The notes beneath the pieces are model-generated. The model saw only the letters and a program-made list of their open reading frames with translations, ran no database searches and was not told the origin of the DNA. DNA of 7,376 nt from positions 1 to 7,376 of the forward strand of contig SKHL01000224.1 in the NCBI GenBank assembly GCA_007116995.1, written 5' to 3'. The position numbers were made by a program, and so were the translations under genes. The DNA comes from Limnochordia bacterium. GTDB lineage: Bacteria; Bacillota; Limnochordia; Darwinibacteriales; DTU012. Shown here in pieces: positions 6,523-7,376 of the stretch. Numbering within the stretch: position 1 is the first letter of the stretch; every line of letters starts with the position of its first letter.

Positions 6523-7173
6523 ATGTGGTGGCAGGATCTGATTGACCTAGTCTATCCACCTCCACTGCTGTGTCCGCTGTGCCAAATCGCTCTAATTGAA
6601 GAGGGATTACCCGGATGCAGATCGTGTTTAGACCAGCTTAATCTAGGCTGGCGTTGCTTGGATATTTCCGGATATGCTTGTTATAGCATGGGTATATATG
6701 AACAGAGACTAAAAGAGCTACTTGGTGAAGTAAAGTATCACCGCAATTATCAAGCAGGAATGGTGCTAGGTCAAGTCTTAGGCCTGGCATGTCAAGAAGA
6801 ATCAAGCCTACAAGGAGTCGATTGGCTTTTGCCAGTCCCCCTTCATCCAAATCGATTGGAAAAAAGAGGGTTTAATCAAGCACTGGTATTAGCCGAAGGT
6901 ATAAGGAGTGTCTGGAAACGCAACATTTTCGGCGGAGCCATACGGCGCCACGATACCGAACCTCTACGAGATCAGGGACCTATCGCTAGGAGAAGAAGTC
7001 TCAGTCATGCCTTTTTACTTAACAATCCCACACGTCTGCAGGGAAAACGAGTACTCATTGTGGATGACATCTTCACCACTGGAGCAACATTTCAAACCAT
7101 GGCTGGGTTAGTTCAGTTATATCAAGGGATTCCCTTAGGGGTTTTTGTGGCAAAAAGTCCGCGTGAAGAATAA
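6523..7173 (+). CDS. comFC: Competence protein ComFC, zinc-finger phosphoribosyltransferase-like
   Basis: ComFC/GntX-family proteins join a small N-terminal zinc finger to a type I phosphoribosyltransferase-like fold and are needed for efficient uptake or handling of transforming DNA; ComFC interacts with ComFA in Gram-positive bacteria. Here the zinc finger is C17-x2-C20 and C32-x2-C35, followed by VPLHPNRLEKRGFNQA (105-120), a Thr-rich and Arg-rich segment (145-163) and the PRPP-loop motif VLIVDDIFTTGAT (177-189). Length is 216 residues, normal for the family. An in-frame ATG exists at 6478, but that start would lie inside comFA and add 15 residues with no ribosome binding site. ATG 6523 follows GGAGGT (6509-6514) by eight bases and puts the first cysteine at the usual place. 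Tight linkage to comFA suggests translational coupling. comFB is absent, as is common outside Bacillus. Confidence 0.95.
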   Translation: MWWQDLIDLVYPPPLLCPLCQIALIEEGLPGCRSCLDQLNLGWRCLDISGYACYSMGIYEQRLKELLGEVKYHRNYQAGMVLGQVLGLACQEESSLQGVDWLLPVPLHPNRLEKRGFNQALVLAEGIRSVWKRNIFGGAIRRHDTEPLRDQGPIARRRSLSHAFLLNNPTRLQGKRVLIVDDIFTTGATFQTMAGLVQLYQGIPLGVFVAKSPREE

Positions 7174-7270
7174 AAGATGAGAAGATGGAGACATATAGTC
7201 TTTTGCGTGATGTAGACATTGTCGGACGACTACAGAACGACGAGTCTTACTTATAATTGGAGGGTAATTC

Positions 7271-7376
7271 ATGCTTCGAAATTGTAAGGAGTGTAATAAG
7301 GTTTTCTCTCACCCAGGTAGTAAGTTATGTCCCCAGTGCCAGCAACTACGCAGAGATGATTTTGATAAAATAAAAG
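7271..7376 (+). CDS. yvyF: YvyF-like flagellar-operon zinc-ribbon protein, 3' partial
   Basis: The first 35 codons of a gene run off the right edge. The product begins MLRNCKECNKVF and continues with KLCPQC and an acidic-basic stretch, giving two CxxC pairs (C5/C8 and C20/C23) that form a zinc ribbon. This short N-terminal ribbon, followed by a charged helix beginning DDFDKIK, matches my recollection of YvyF (flagellar operon protein family TIGR03826). That protein lies directly after comFC and before flgM and flgK in Bacillus and many Clostridia. The ATG at 7271 is preceded by GGAGGG (7259-7264) at six bases. It is separated from comFC by 97 nt that hold no other gene. The identification rests on a short fragment plus synteny. 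Confidence 0.75.
   Translation, partial: MLRNCKECNKVFSHPGSKLCPQCQQLRRDDFDKIK

Noticed and set aside
7177..7215. 12-codon open frame after comFC.
   Set aside because: It is too short, has no well-placed ribosome binding site and shows no similarity that I can recognise.
7252..7257. Perfect TATAAT just before the yvyF-like gene.
   Set aside because: A transcript from this -10 would begin near 7264, inside or after the GGAGGG ribosome binding site, and there is no good -35 about 17 bases upstream.

Overview
The window looks like a chromosomal segment of a Gram-positive Firmicute, most likely of class Clostridia. The reasons are strong AGGAGG-type ribosome binding sites on every gene, GTG and TTG starts alongside ATG, moderate base composition (a little under half G+C by eye), and the gene order comFA - comFC - yvyF-like, which in Bacillus and many Clostridia leads into the flgM/flgK genes. 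The genus cannot be named from the sequence alone. All genes are on the + strand.

Region 1 (1-4333) is the distal part of a Tad (tight adherence / Flp-type IV pilus) operon. It holds the 3' half of a CpaE/TadZ-type ParA/MinD-like ATPase (cut by the window edge), the CpaF/TadA secretion ATPase, the paired inner-membrane platform proteins TadB and TadC, and a small DUF192 protein that appears to be the last gene. Spacers are 12 to 41 nt with no terminator, so these five genes probably share one transcript. Pilin, prepilin peptidase and pseudopilin genes are not in view and would be expected upstream.

Region 2 (4334-4787) is a regulatory hinge. It contains a plausible sigma-A promoter with a palindrome over its -10 box, a 90-residue stand-alone LuxR/GerE-type helix-turn-helix protein resembling the DNA-binding half of DegU without its receiver domain, a strong hairpin terminator, and a comFA leader. 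That leader carries a near copy of the motif in the upstream promoter and can also pair with the comFA ribosome binding site.

Region 3 (4788-7173) is a tightly linked competence pair: comFA (zinc-finger DEAD-like ATP-dependent DNA translocase/helicase) and comFC (zinc-finger phosphoribosyltransferase-like protein), without comFB. Region 4 (7174-7376) is a 97-nt spacer followed by the first 35 codons of a YvyF-like flagellar-operon zinc-ribbon protein, cut by the right edge.

Taken together, the window joins a pilus assembly operon to DNA-uptake genes, with a small DegU-like regulator between them at the place where Bacillus subtilis has degU. No individual gene is a new family. The points most worth checking are the receiver-less regulator, the motif shared by its own promoter and the comFA leader, and the possible functional tie between the Tad pilus and competence. 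I see no RNA genes, insertion sequences, CRISPR arrays or broken genes.
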